Notes: generated by a model from the letters alone, not told the origin. Shown: positions 34,508 through 46,703, counted from the first letter of the stretch. The stretch is 64,000 nucleotides of DNA from Thozetella sp. PMI_491 (GCA_021432635.1 MU270022.1:992001-1056000), one strand, 5' to 3'. Numbers and translations are program-made.

Positions 34508-35478
34508 TTGCATATTTAGTTGAAGCCGAACGGGGCTATGCGACTGAGCTGGTACCATCGCATCGCGCGCCGGAAATTGCAATGCGTGTCTACAGGCAGA
34601 TCGATCGGTTGTGAGAGTGGTGTACCTGAGGGGGTGGACGCAACTAGCAAGGGAAAAGGACCATCCCGGTTTCATACCCCAAAAAGGGCGGACCCAAAAA
34701 GAGAGATGCATGCGCCGATTCGCTGTTCCACAAAGATGTGACCAGTCATGTGGCTTTGTAGAGCTTAGCAGACGAAGCAAGACCTTTCACTGCATAATTT
34801 GGATGCTGACGGTGTGCCTGGCAAGGCTCCTCCTGACCCGGTGTGTGGTGTTTCCATCAGCTGTTACCGTGCGGCGAAGGTGTGGCGCTGCACTACGTGA
34901 GCCAAACTTTTAGGGAAAAACCCCGCAATCTTACTAGTAATCGAAAAGGTGTGCCTAACTCTTGTTAGAATTCTTCATCTGTGCCGTCCGTATACGTCGC
35001 AGAGCTGAACTTATGGCTGCCCCGAAGTCAAGATGCGCCAGAGTCTAAAGTTAGACGACCAAAGTGATTTCCCTCGATCTAGAACACGATGAACGTTATA
35101 TTCAGCAGATAGAGCCTTACAGAATCTCCTCCATACGGGTTTCAAAGAGCTAGCTGAGTGGGCAATCTAACAAAGCTTAGTGTCTCACCGAGAAGACGAG
35201 CCGTAAACGCCGCTCGACCTGAGGCTCATCGCCAACGCTTGGACAAGAGGTCAGCCTGAGCCGCTGAAAGCGGCGTGGCGATGACCACGAGGCACGGGTT
35301 TCGCCGATGGAACTTTGGGATGGAGCCTAGGAGATGAAAGCGCCATCTAAGGCTTCTGTATATAAAAAGTGTCGCTTGAGACGGCCGCGAATACACTCGT
35401 CCGATAGCAAGTACGCGAATACAAACGCACTTGCCTCTTCTAGCTTTGTCAAGCTTCAATCTCCTACATCGGCTCCTC
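34508..35478. other. Intergenic, no gene seen
   Basis: About 1 kb upstream of the tannase-family gene, with short frames only and no promoter element clear enough to assign. Confidence 0.4.
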
Positions 35479-37236
35479 ATGGCGAAATTTCGACCACTCC
35501 CGATATTGGGGTTACTGCCTCTTCTCTTCCACTTCTGTCTAGCCGACAACCCCTGCCCAGGCGAACCTGCCGACAGCACCGGACCATGCAGTCGCAGCAC
35601 GTTCGATGACGTGCTGCGCGATACCGGGGCGTTTATCGTCTCGGTAAATAAAGTACCACGTGGGAAGTGCTTCGGCCAAGATCCAGCAGTCGACCTTGCG
35701 CCCGCGGCAGAGCCCTCGAGGGATCCAAAAGTGCCCTTGAAGAACGCCGCGGACCACCTCCTTGTAGACTCGTGCGCAGTCATCGCTGGCAACGCAGGCT
35801 ATCGTTTTGGCCTCATTCTCCCGGACCCGACCGTCTGGACCGGATCTCTTCTCGCCGTCGGGAATCCCTCCTACGTTGGCGGTATCAACTGGGGCGACAT
35901 GGGCCACGGCGTCAACCAGGGCCTTGCCACACTGTCGACAGATACAGGCCACAACTCGAGTGGTGACTTTACCTGGGGCAAGAACAATCCAACCGCATTA
36001 GAGGACTGGGGGTTTCAGGCCATGAATGGCTCCGTTGTCTTTGGGAAACGCCTTACCGAAGCCTACTACAGCGCAGCGGCCAATGCTCCAAAACAGCTTG
36101 CTCATTCGTACTATGCAGGCTGCTCCACGGGTGGTCGGCAGGGCCTCATGGCTATACAGCGCACTCCAAATCTGTTCAGCGGCGTTTTAGTCGGCGCGCC
36201 GGCTTGGGATCAGACGCATCTTGTGCCCTGGACTTACAAAGTCGGCATCGACAATTATGATGTTACCACAAATAGCGTCATCATCGACCCAAACAATGTT
36301 CAGTGGATAACCAACTACATCAAAATACGCGACTGGTGCGATGCAAGAGACGGTGTGAATGACACCGTCATCAGCCGCCCTGACCTCTGCAACTTTGCGG
36401 CATTTGCTCCGGAGAATCTACAGTGTGGCGGAAGCCAAGCCGACCCAACCAGCTGCTATTCGCCTGCACAGATCGCCGTTTTGACAAAGGTCTTTAGCGA
36501 CACCCTCTCAGACAACACAACGTTCGTCTACCAGGCGACTGAGATCGGATCCGAAGTCGGTCTCTTTAGTGGCTTTCTCAGTGTAATGAATAACCTTTAT
36601 GATGCGGGCTTATTGCTGGGCTATGCGTGGGCACAAAACTTCGTTGACTTAACGCCCGACATTAGCGAGAACGGCGTGAAGCAGATTCTGGAAAAGGCAC
36701 TCGCCAATGATCCAGGGAAGGCGACAGCAAACAATGTGGACCTAACGGCATTCAAAGCCAGCGGTGGGAAGCTCATCATGTACCAAGGCTTGGCCGACGG
36801 GATCATCCCCCCACGCAGCACCACAAACTACTGGCTTGCGATGCAGTCCAAGACGAGCCAAGCCTCAGACTTCGCGAGGTACTTCCAGGTCCCTGGAATG
36901 TACCACTGCTGGCAGTCCGACACAGATGCCAGTGGCGCCAAGAGCTTTTCGCCTTGGATGATGGGCGGCGCCGGTCAGGCGGTCCTGGCGGCAGAGTACT
37001 ACCCATCGCTCTACTCTTCGCTCTTCGGCAAGAAAGAGACCGACGCTCTCGCGGCACTCATCTCCTGGGTCGAGAACAATGACGATCCGGTGTTGGTTGC
37101 CACTGCGCCTAACGGTGATGCCGGCTGGCGCACGCGGCCACTATGTCCATTCCCGCAGAATGCGACGCTCAAGACTGGCGTTTCTCCCACAAGTCCGGAC
37201 ATGGACAGTGATAAAAATTGGGAGTGCAAGCCTTAG
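35479..37236 (+). CDS. Tannase/feruloyl-esterase family secreted hydrolase
   Basis: Single exon, 585 residues. The frame is open further upstream, but ATG 35479 gives a clean signal peptide (MAKFRPLPILGLLPLLFHFCLA). The family's catalytic layout is visible: C215-S216 in AGCSTGGRQG (nucleophile serine), D440 in QGLADGIIPP, and H476-C477 in PGMYHCW. Cysteines next to the serine and the histidine form the conserved disulfide (CS-D-HC motif). Length fits the 550-600 residue norm and several N-glycosylation sequons are present. Members cleave ester bonds in gallotannins or feruloylated arabinoxylan/pectin outside the cell; which one cannot be told from sequence. No intron or damage was seen. Confidence 0.95.
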   Translation: MAKFRPLPILGLLPLLFHFCLADNPCPGEPADSTGPCSRSTFDDVLRDTGAFIVSVNKVPRGKCFGQDPAVDLAPAAEPSRDPKVPLKNAADHLLVDSCAVIAGNAGYRFGLILPDPTVWTGSLLAVGNPSYVGGINWGDMGHGVNQGLATLSTDTGHNSSGDFTWGKNNPTALEDWGFQAMNGSVVFGKRLTEAYYSAAANAPKQLAHSYYAGCSTGGRQGLMAIQRTPNLFSGVLVGAPAWDQTHLVPWTYKVGIDNYDVTTNSVIIDPNNVQWITNYIKIRDWCDARDGVNDTVISRPDLCNFAAFAPENLQCGGSQADPTSCYSPAQIAVLTKVFSDTLSDNTTFVYQATEIGSEVGLFSGFLSVMNNLYDAGLLLGYAWAQNFVDLTPDISENGVKQILEKALANDPGKATANNVDLTAFKASGGKLIMYQGLADGIIPPRSTTNYWLAMQSKTSQASDFARYFQVPGMYHCWQSDTDASGAKSFSPWMMGGAGQAVLAAEYYPSLYSSLFGKKETDALAALISWVENNDDPVLVATAPNGDAGWRTRPLCPFPQNATLKTGVSPTSPDMDSDKNWECKP

Positions 37237-38659
37237 AGGCGCCCTCTTGTAGTATGGTGGGATTGTTGAAATATTCGATGGAAAGGCGGAAGGATGGCAT
37301 GCCATTTCCTTGCCAAGATACTTGGTGCCACGTACTCATATCCTATAGATCTGGATTCTCAAAGAAAGAGGGGAGGGAGGGTAACGGCCGGCGTCACGGT
37401 GGGATATCTTTAGTGCTGTATTAGAAAATAGCGCATGAAATAGATCTTCAACTCACGTTTACAAGGCGATACAAACTACTCTCTTCGCAAGTGAAGGATG
37501 ATACCGAGCGCAAACAAATTGCGATAGCGTGGAAATAGGATCGTAGATCTATCATTTTTGTCCCCTAATGTGGCCATCATGTATACGTTGGGAGGGACAT
37601 ATATTAAAGTTTGTTTGGTACTCTCTCTAGTCGGCAGCCTGATCAAAGCCCGGGACAAACGAGAGTGAGCTACTTCTTCCTACCTTCACAATGGTCTAAA
37701 TCTATATTTAATGTCATTGCTGTAGGATATTTTTGCTGCGAATCCATCATCTGGCCGGCAACGCGCTTAGTCTAGACCAGCGCAAATCAAAATCTTATGG
37801 TGCTGCGATGGCATCATTATTGCGTTTGATACACCCCTGCTTCGGATTTAGTATCTGAGGCGGTCTTCCTGTGACTTCTATTCGTTTGCTTCTCCGCGGG
37901 CTACATCCGGGCCCTACCTTTCATGCATAGACTAGCATTCGCCCCTTGAGCGCAGGGCGGGCTACCTGTATTCAGTCCGAGGATTCCTAATTCCATCTTG
38001 CATATACCTCGAGTTGGCCTGCAACTGTGATAGGAAGAGGCATAGGCATGAGGGGTAAGGCAACGAGGAGCTCGATTGCATATGCGAAGTACAACTGTGC
38101 GATCCCCGCTCAGGATCACGATATACTGCGGCGTGGCCGACCAGCTCGTCCGTGGCTTACTCACTGGCATGGAGGGGTTGTTGCATAGCGGGATAGCCGA
38201 GCTTAGCGATTGGGCGCCACTGCCACAGTGGTACCGCCTGCGCAATATCTACCTGCATTTGGCTTCGCGGCCTACGAAGAACACTCTTAGAAGCCCAACA
38301 CACCTTAAATCTCAACAGAAGCGGGTGGACAATGCAGGTCACGCCGCGCGGGGTATCATCTTCCCCCCCGAGATCTCATTGGCTACTACATAGAGTAAGG
38401 TAGATATGTTGTGCGTAGATATAACCCGACGCCGTGCAGGGCATGATGAGCCATGTTGCGGCCGCAGGAGGGTGGGCTATTTCTCCATTGTAATGCCTCT
38501 ATATATTGGTCAAATAATAACCAATTCTACTTTTTGCTCTGGCATGGTTAATGTGAAAGCCCTACATACGATACATAACCCCTTGGGTCGCCAGTAACTC
38601 CTTGTACCGGGGACCAAAACTTCCTGCTTACAGGCATCCGTGCGATTGACAACACCATC
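37237..38659. other. Intergenic, no gene seen
   Basis: About 1.4 kb with short frames only. No transposon ends or RNA genes were recognised. Confidence 0.4.
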
Positions 38660-39710
38660 ATGCGTCTTGCTACTTTTACCCCAGCTGTCTTCCTTCCCGT
38701 GGCCTTCGCAGCCGCCACACGAGATACCTCTCCCGCTTCATCATCCGTCATCAAGACCACTAAGGTCACTCCATCTTACTGGCGGGCCACCTTCTCGGAT
38801 CCCCCTCTAAACATCCAAGGCGATGCTTTCTTCCGGGAGTTCTATGCGCTCGTCGATCAAATCACTAATGACTCCAATGTCAAAGTCGTCGTCTTCGACT
38901 CGAGCTCCAAATTTTTCTACTCCAACCACGTGGACCTCGTCAGCCCTCTGGACCCAAATCTATGGCCAGGAAACCCTATATACTGGGACAGCATCACACG
39001 CCTGGCTAAGGCACCCGTTCTCACAGTTGCGGCGATCCGAGGAATTGCCCACAATGCCGGCGCGGAGATTGCAGCAGTCTTGGACGTCAGATTTGGTAGC
39101 CGAGAAAAAGCAGTCTTTGCGCAGCTTGAGGTTGGCTTCGGTAAGTCCGCTTCTCTCGGCCGTAACTCATAAATCTAACGAAGAGACTTTATAGGAGCGA
39201 ATCCGGGTGGCGGTGGAATCGAGTTTCTGTCTCGTCTAGTCGGCCGCAGTCGCGCTCTTGAGGTGGTGCTCGGCGCCGACGACATCGATGCTGACACGGC
39301 TGCTCTATACGGCTGTATGTTGGTTCTTCTTGATGTGCCTGTGTGATCGTCTTGTCTCCATTTTGTGGTTTCTATGGGTCATAAAATCGCTAACACAAAT
39401 AGGGATTAATCGTGCAATCCCGGATGTTGAGTTCGAGCAGTTCGTCGACACCTTCGCTCGCCGGGTGGCAGGCTGGGATCACTTCGCCATCGCGGCCGCC
39501 AAGAATCTGATCAATGAGCGCACTGGCTTCCCCACAGCAGACCAGCAGCAGGAGAGTTTCAACTCCTTCTTAGCTGCCGTCGCCCAGGGTGCGGTTTCAG
39601 CGCGCCTGAAAGCTATGGCAGCCGCCGGGCTGCAGAGCAACTTGAACTTCGAGATCCACCTCCAAGATGAGGAGCTCAAGTTTGTCGGTGATGGGCCATG
39701 GAATGTTTAG
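38660..39710 (+). CDS. Crotonase-fold protein with N-terminal signal peptide
   Basis: Exons are 38660-39140, 39195-39314 and 39403-39710, with introns of 54 and 88 nt, giving 302 residues. The crotonase (enoyl-CoA hydratase/isomerase) core shows VKVVVFDSSSKFFYSNHVDL, RGIAHNAGAEIAAVLDVRFG and VGFGANPGGGGIEFLSRLVG. Both positions that are catalytic glutamates in hydratases appear to be Glu (in GAEIAA and AQLEVGF). The oxyanion-hole loop, usually A-F-S/C-A-G-x-D, is YSNHVDL here and so atypical. The protein starts MRLATFTPAVFLPVAFAAA, a convincing secretory signal and unusual for a CoA-dependent enzyme. It could be a secreted family member with another activity, or the start may be misjudged; no better internal ATG was seen. 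Confidence 0.8.
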
Positions 39711-41186
39711 AGATTATATCCGTGAGAGGCTTGCAACTCATATGCCCATACGTTCTAGTGGCTTTCACTAGAGGCGCGCCAGACGTGTAGTCAAGAAAAT
39801 AGCAATAACATTATCGCTTTTCCAGCCCCCGAAAGTATAGTCAGACGATACAACGCCATGTATGAAGACTTATGCATGGGCTTGGTGAATCATGGTGAAA
39901 GGCTCTCGCTACTATAAACGCCACATGCTGTAATAGTCTTGATGGAATCCATACACGAAAAGAATTGCTATTCATACGCAGCCCCAAGCTCGGTATTTCC
40001 AACCTAAATTCTCTCACCATTGCATATGATGAATACTTTGCTTTACAAGGGCTGCTCTAGGCCAATGCAAACTGCGTTGGCCAAAGACTCTGGGTCCTAA
40101 CTAGCTGAAATTCTGCTAAGACCCCACTGGTCGCTCGCTATCACTGGATACTCAGGGAAGAATAGTCGAGCAGAAGATCATGGGCCCTGGTTATGACAGT
40201 ATTATACATGGGAAGCACCTGGTAACACCAAGCGAGTGGTATGTAGATATGTTGAGGCGGAATCGAGGCGAAGATTCTGACGATAACGAGGACTGAATTG
40301 GTATTGGACACTAGAGTACTATAGAGTCTAAGTTAGAGAGCGAGTAGTCCCGGCGCTCTAGAAACGGACTGGGTATAGTAGCGTCGAGAAACTCAGAACT
40401 TTAAATGTCAGTTTTTTTTCGCTTTCTCCGAGCCAGAGCATCTAGATATTTTCCTCGGTATCAAATGCATTGTGTTAGAAAATCTTCCCCAGGTCAACGA
40501 GGCAGTTGTCCAGCCTCTCGTAGAGTATGACAAAGAAATACATGTATGCTGGCCATTATAGCTCCTTCGAGCCGAGCCGTTGCTTTATTCTTGGCACAGC
40601 TTAGCTGAAAAGGCTGCTGTCGCGCTTGATGCGGAATGGAAGCAACAAGCGAAGAAAACCCCAGTGGGGCGTAGAAAACAGCAAGCCGAGCAACAAGTTT
40701 AGCAAGAGGGGTATTCGCCAAAGTCGATCTATTAAGGTTGAGATGTTAACACGGAGCCGAGTTAGACCTTTGCCTAGACTAAGTCTATTAGAAGACTTGG
40801 ATCTATAGGTAGTAGAATGGCGGATTAGGTAAGAAGTAGCCGCTGTTAGAAAGCCTTGCAAGCCAATGCGCCGTGGTACCACAGGCACTGGCAAAACGAT
40901 TTAGGGCTTATTATGGTCCTACATTTTTCTCAGTATCTTGACTAGTAACTATGGACTATTGATACTTTCATACTGTAGCAAATGATCGTCAGCAGGGCGA
41001 TAAAATCTCGCAGTCACCAATTAGAGTAGATTAAGAAGTGCAGCTGTTGGCTACCTAGATAAATACGTCGCCACCTCCAAATCTCTCTCGATATTCTACC
41101 CCACCTGCTAATCTTTTGCTGGAGGCCTCGCGTTGCCTGGTTTGGACAGTCTCTCTCCGACACAGTTCCAAGGCGCCGTCCTCACG
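39711..41186. other. Intergenic region with decayed repeat DNA
   Basis: Contains one copy of a dispersed repeat (listed separately). The 40400-40930 stretch has coding-like composition but stop codons in every frame I followed, and may be a transposon relic. The promoter of the first Clr5-ankyrin gene must lie at the right end. Confidence 0.4.
40021..40102 (+). repeat. Dispersed repeat, copy 1
   Basis: The stretch with CTTTACAAGGGCTGCTCTAG, AAACTGCGTTGG and CAAAGACTCTGGG aligns with 56566-56646 in the same orientation. Differences are mostly C/T and G/A. Similarity may extend weakly to about 39985. Confidence 0.7.
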
Positions 41187-44100
41187 ATGTCTGCCCCTAA
41201 CCCATCAGATGAGGACTGGAACCGTCACCAGCACGAAATATGGATGCTCTACATAAAGCAGGATATGTCACGAATGGAACTGATGAGGACGATGGAAGAA
41301 CGCCATGGATTCGTGGCGAGGTTTGTTGATGAATTTGATTTCATATGCTTGGCTTCGCTTACGCAACTTTAGTAAATCAGACTGGATATCCAAGCTGGGG
41401 CAGTGGCATTTGAAAAAGAATATTACTAAAGAAGATTGGAATTATATTGACTATCAAATTAAAAAGCGCAAAAGAAAAGAACAATGCGGAGCCAATCAGC
41501 ACTGGCAAAGACAGCGACGGCCAGAGCCTAATCTTATCGTAGTCCGGAATGGCGTGCAGTTGAGCGTGGAGAAGATTCATCATGGCATGAGAAATCGCTA
41601 CGACCGACATGACTATGCCCTAGCCCTGTCCGGCACCCGACAGCAACGCTGTAAGCAGCTTTATGCTTTTTATCGCTTAAGCGGCATTAACCTTATGTTT
41701 AGCGCCGAGTCCGGGTATTCCGCTCGGCCTGCGTGTTTACACGCCTCCTCCAGCTTACAATTGGCCCAGGAGTCTTCCTTGGTTCCAGTTCTCTGAACGA
41801 GTACTTCTGCGTGTGTAATTTCTGAATATCAAGGGTCGCCCATGCGGTTCATCGGCTAATACCACTAATAGACCTGGCCATGGAGTGGTCTCCCAGGGGT
41901 GCTCTCTCCAGCTCAAGATCATCCTTGCAGAGTTCGAGCTCAAGCAAAATAGAGCACACCATTTCATCATTTTCATTAGGCGACACTGTATTGCAGAAAG
42001 ACTCCGTCCGTATCCACCACTTCCTGGCCAGGTTTATGCCCGAGAAAGAGACCGGCGCCCATCTTGCTTATGCAGAATTCATCGGCCAGTTCACTCAGCA
42101 GTCTGCTTGGCTGATGCTGGAGATTGCGATGTATGCGATATCTAATAACCTACTGCGTTACCTAATTTCCGAAGGGAAAATCGATGTCAGCACACTGGAT
42201 TCGATTATTATCTGGATATTCGAGTCTCTTAGCACGGTTGAACCGGTATTACGAAGGCTGCATGATACACCAACAGCCACAACCGAGGCGTTGGTTGACC
42301 GTGTTTTTGTAAGTGCTATTCGGCTACGGCGTATTGACATCCTGAGGACTCTGGCAGCGTCAAGGTTCAACTTGGAAGCACGGATCTGTAACAGCCACTC
42401 GGCTATTTACCTGTCTGACTCCTGTTCAGCGCTACGTCCAATACAATATGCGTTGGCAGTTGGTGACGGCAAGCTCGTGGACTTTTTGACCGAGCATGGC
42501 GCTACCTTCGTGTGGCCCGAACACGTCGGCCCTGTGCAGCGTGCCGTTGGAGGGGCGGATTCCAACCCGGACACGGCACTCCTCATGCTCCATAGGATTG
42601 CAACGGCAAAACATATTCCAGACGAATGGGATCTTACAGATACTCTCCTGAAAACACCAACGAAACCAGCCTGGAACCCGGTTGTATCCTGGATGCTGGA
42701 TTGCCTTAAAGCCAAGGCAAGGATGTCTTCGCTCCAAGACCCAATAAGAGCAATCCGATGCGCTGAACGACACCGAGCCTACGAATTGCTAAAGATGTTC
42801 ATCCCACAAACTCAAGAGGATGTTTTAATAAGCACTCTAACAGTTTTACCGAACGACGAGGCCTGGTATCAGATTACGTCCTGGATCATGGAACTCCTTG
42901 TCTCCTTAGCAAAGCTATCCCCGCTCCAAACCCCGGGGGAGATATTGATTCAGGCCGTACGACACCGGAACCATGAGATGATGCGTTTTTTCATCTCTGC
43001 CATCAAACATTTAGACTTCATTATTGGCCCCTCGACGCCTCTCCTCGAAGCAGTCTACGAACAAGACTGTCGTTCCTGTCGGATTCTGCTAGATGCCGGG
43101 GCTACCGTCGATTACAGCTTGCCTTCTTATCCTACCCCACTTCACTGTGCTGCGGACGGTCGAGACTTGCCCATGGTCGAGTTGCTGCTCGCACACGGGG
43201 CTGATCCAAACATCCCCACTTCATTCACCGGAATATTCACAGAGACTGCGTTGTTGTCTGCGGTGAAGAAAGGAGAACTAGAAATCGTGAAAGCGCTTTT
43301 GAGGAACGGCGCCAAAGTGAGGGAAAAGGAGATCACCTGTGCTGTTTCTCGTGGTAACATTTTCATCGTTCAGCAGCTGCTTTCCACGGGGGTAGGAATT
43401 CCGATTGAAACAATGATCGAAGCGGCCAAGGGAAATCACGGCCAGATCCTTGAACTTCTAACCCGAAAACTGGTGGACTGGAGCCACACCAAAAATAATA
43501 GGGACACCCCCTTGGCAATTGCCCTTGCCTGGCGAACAAAATCTCTTGTGGAACACCTAAAAAACTCGGCATGCTCGCGGTACGATCCCGCTGCTCTCCT
43601 CGCGGCTACTTTGGTCAGGAATAAGGATATGGTTGTGTTTCAGTTGAAGCGACGGACAAGAATCTTGCCTCGGCAATCTAGAACTGGGATAATGGAAGGG
43701 CTTGCGCTAGCCACCGCCACGTTCCTTGGGTTTGAAGAAATATTGGATCTGTTGATGGCCAGGGAATTTCAGCTACCCGGTCACGCGCGGATAAGCAACC
43801 ACAAGAAACTGCCGAAACTTCTGGATGGCCGATTCGTGATTTGGGGTAACGTAATTGAGATCTGTCATGGCCCGGAGAAGAGTCGTTCGGTCCTAGTGAC
43901 TAGTAAGATGTCACAAATCGGAATCGCTGCTCTGGGTCAACAAAACGACCTCGTCGTTCGATTCTTAAAAGATGGCATTGCGCCAACAGCGGAGGATCTT
44001 GCGGCGGTACTCTTCCTATGCCCGATGGAGATCATCCAAGCCACATCCATCCTCGAAAATCACCCAATTGGCGACGAAGCTGCGGTGCTTCCGCTATTGA

Positions 44101-45221
44101 TCCAGGCAAGGAAAATGGCACTGGTGGATATTCTCCTTGAAAGGAATATCGACGTCAACATGCCATGCAGACTCTCATTCATTAGGGGTTATGAACAGTC
44201 AATAACCGCACTTCGGGCAGCAGCCTTGATTCCAGATATCGACCTGGTTAAGAAACTAATCGACCGAGGCGCGCGTGCCAACCAGACATCGGGTATCTTT
44301 GAGTCAGATACTGCTTTGCAAGCAGCTGTTGGGAATTGCAGCATTGGTATGGTTAAACTCCTCCTCGAGCACGGCGCGAATTGCAACCCACCTGGACCTA
44401 ATCTTGACATCGTTGAGGGTAAATATGATTGGATGACACCGCTAAATACCGCGGCATGTCTCGGGCATATTGATATGCTTCAGCTTCTCCTTGAAGCCGG
44501 GACGAGGACAGATGGAGAGCATCGCCCCGACTACTATCGTGCGATTAAGTTTGCCGAGGGGGGAGGCCACTATGCTGCTGCTAGTTTATTGAGAAACCAT
44601 CGGCCATGGACTGAAGAGGACCATTATAGTTTTGCTGCTACGCAACCCGTTACATTTTACGACAATTTAAAAGAAAGCAGCAGCGAAATCCTCGACCAGG
44701 ACAGTGATTATGGGGGTCTCGACACGGAAAGAAACGGTGAGAATTTGGCATTGATCGAGGGGCATCGGTCCCCTCATCTTTCAGAACAGACGTACTCATG
44801 GGAGCTTCGCGCAGGGGATCACTGGAGTCTAGGTTATGACAGCAGCGCAGCTGAGCAGTTCTTTCATGATCTAGCTGCTGGATATTACCATGAAGAGGAG
44901 GATGCCAGCGGAGTCGAGCAAGGACTTGCTAGTCCGCGAAATCTATTCGCAAATTGGACCGAGAACCTGTCCTCGGTGGAGCATCCGGCCACGATTGAAG
45001 CCAAAGAACACCCTATTTCGCCACAGCAGCGGAGAAGCGATGTGTGTCATCAAACTACCGGCATCGGTCTTGTAGAACAACTAACGTCAGATCACGAATC
45101 TAGAAGTGCAGCAGGTAATGAAGAATTATCTGTAGCAGGGGAAAATGGCGAGTTTCTAATGAGCGACATTGGGCTCGAGACTTGTTTTAAAGATTGGGTG
45201 GATTGGGATGACAATGCATAG
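41187..45221 (+). CDS. Clr5-domain ankyrin-repeat protein A, four exons
   Basis: Exons are 41187-41320, 41373-41650, 41703-41810 and 41872-45221, with introns of 52, 52 and 61 nt, giving 1,289 residues. The N-terminal Clr5 domain covers roughly residues 10-65 (WNRHQHEIWMLYIKQDMS ... HGFVASKSDWISKLGQWHLKKN), followed by the basic linker KKRKRKEQ. The 108-nt third exon encodes SPSP..GL..YTPPP..WPRSLPWFQF. The long last exon has helical repeats. Clear ankyrin units include TPLHCAADGRDLPMVELLLAHGADPN, ETALLSAVKKGELEIVKALLRNGA and TALQAAVGNCSIGMVKLLLEHGA. The acidic C-terminus ends GLETCFKDWVDWDDNA. Clr5 is a fungal domain first named from an S. pombe silencing factor. The domain plus ankyrins suggests a nuclear scaffold or regulator (inference). 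Paralogue B lies 3 kb away in inverted orientation. Confidence 0.9.
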
Positions 45222-45972
45222 ATTTGCTACCACAATTATAACACATGTAGCAATCGCATTATCCGGCGTAGCTTGACCTCAGAAATACAATTAGCCGTCA
45301 GGTTCCTCGCACCAATTCCCCTGCAAGCTGTATCGATACATAGCAAATTTTCTAGGATGTGGAATGATGTCCTTGGCCGTCACAGAGACTAAGGACGTTC
45401 TGAGACTCATTTCCGTTGGCCAGGCTAGCTTTTAGTCTCGGAGTACAGCTTGGGCCAACACGAGCATGCTGACTCTGCCAGTCCAAGTACAGTTTGTGTC
45501 TAAGCCGCTCCCGATTCCTCTTCTAATTGAAAAGTAAAACCTAGGGACGCAGACCGCGGGATATCGGCTTCTAAACCGTGGATAGTGAACGAAGGGGGCG
45601 TGCAGCGCGCCCGTCAAGATACTTAGGATTAAGGGAAGTACTTGTTGGTATAATGTATTAAATTAAATCCCTCGGGAAGCACTACGGCTCGCGGTCGGTG
45701 TGAAAATACCACAAGAGCGGATGGCACGGTTGGTCACGGCTGGCTGTTACGAGGCCTATCCCAGGCTCTCGTTGGAGATAGGAGGTATGTCGTGAGTTTT
45801 CAGACATGTCGGAGCCTACCTCGCTGAGTGTACACCTTATGCGGGATACCCTGAGGCGGCGCGGACAGCTATGCCGGCTGCACATGTCGCCTAGGTGCAG
45901 GTCGATCAGCTTAGATCTTATCTTTGTTACGGTACGACTGGGCGGGTTTTAGAAAATGAATTCAAGTCTAAA

Positions 45973-46136
45973 TGTTGGAACAGTAGATTCGCAGCGCTCG
46001 CTCGCTGTGGATATGGGAGCTGGAAGCTCCATGGGAGCCACGTGGGGAGCAACCACGTGATCAAGATAGAAGCTATTTAAGAGCTCTCTGGAGCTCCTAG
46101 ACTGCTTTCCACCATACACACAAGACCAGACCAACA
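45973..46136 (+). mobile_element. Candidate solo LTR, 164 bp
   Basis: Bounded by TGTTGG and CCAACA, an LTR-like TG...CA inverted end pair. Inside are two CACGTG boxes and a TATTTAAG TATA-like box at about 46073. No target duplication is evident (CTAAA versus GTATG) and no internal retrotransposon sequence follows, so the call is weak. Confidence 0.25.
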
Positions 46137-46703
46137 GTATGAACCAGTTTTAGCCCTTTTTTTTACCCTATGAATGGGATCCCAGTATTGAACCAACACT
46201 AAATGAATTAAAACTTGGCCCGGCATGTTTTACCACCTTTTCAGGTTGGGTTCTTTCTATATAATGGTTAGGCTGGCGGTACCGCTTAATTAACCGGATT
46301 ATCTTGGGTGTTATAATTTACAAGAGCCGCTTTTCTTACTAGTTAATGTGTTAGTCTTATAGGAATTTTATTCTACGAGAATAGCCCTTGCACAGCAGCG
46401 CCGCTCATATAAAGTAGCCTTAGTTCTGTTAGAATAAACGCAAAATGGTGCTTAGGTTAGGAACCGGAAATCGTTAAAGCTGCGAGGCGCGTTTGAACGG
46501 GCGCCGTGAGAGGTGCGGGTGAAAGTACTACCGAGATCCGCGAATTGTGGATCCGGTCAATATAGATCGCTGGTTGGCTATTGCTAGAAGTCCGTCACAT
46601 TTATTGGCTATGTCCTTCGGAGTGGGGCGAGCTCACATGAAGGTGGGCGATGACGATTGGTCGACGTGCAGGAGAATAAATCGAGAAGGTTTCGAGCCTG
46701 GGA

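Noticed and set aside
41651-41871. Single 221-nt intron in Clr5-ankyrin A (and 224 nt in B)
   Set aside because: Both contain a conserved 108-nt coding exon with matching phases, so each is two short introns.
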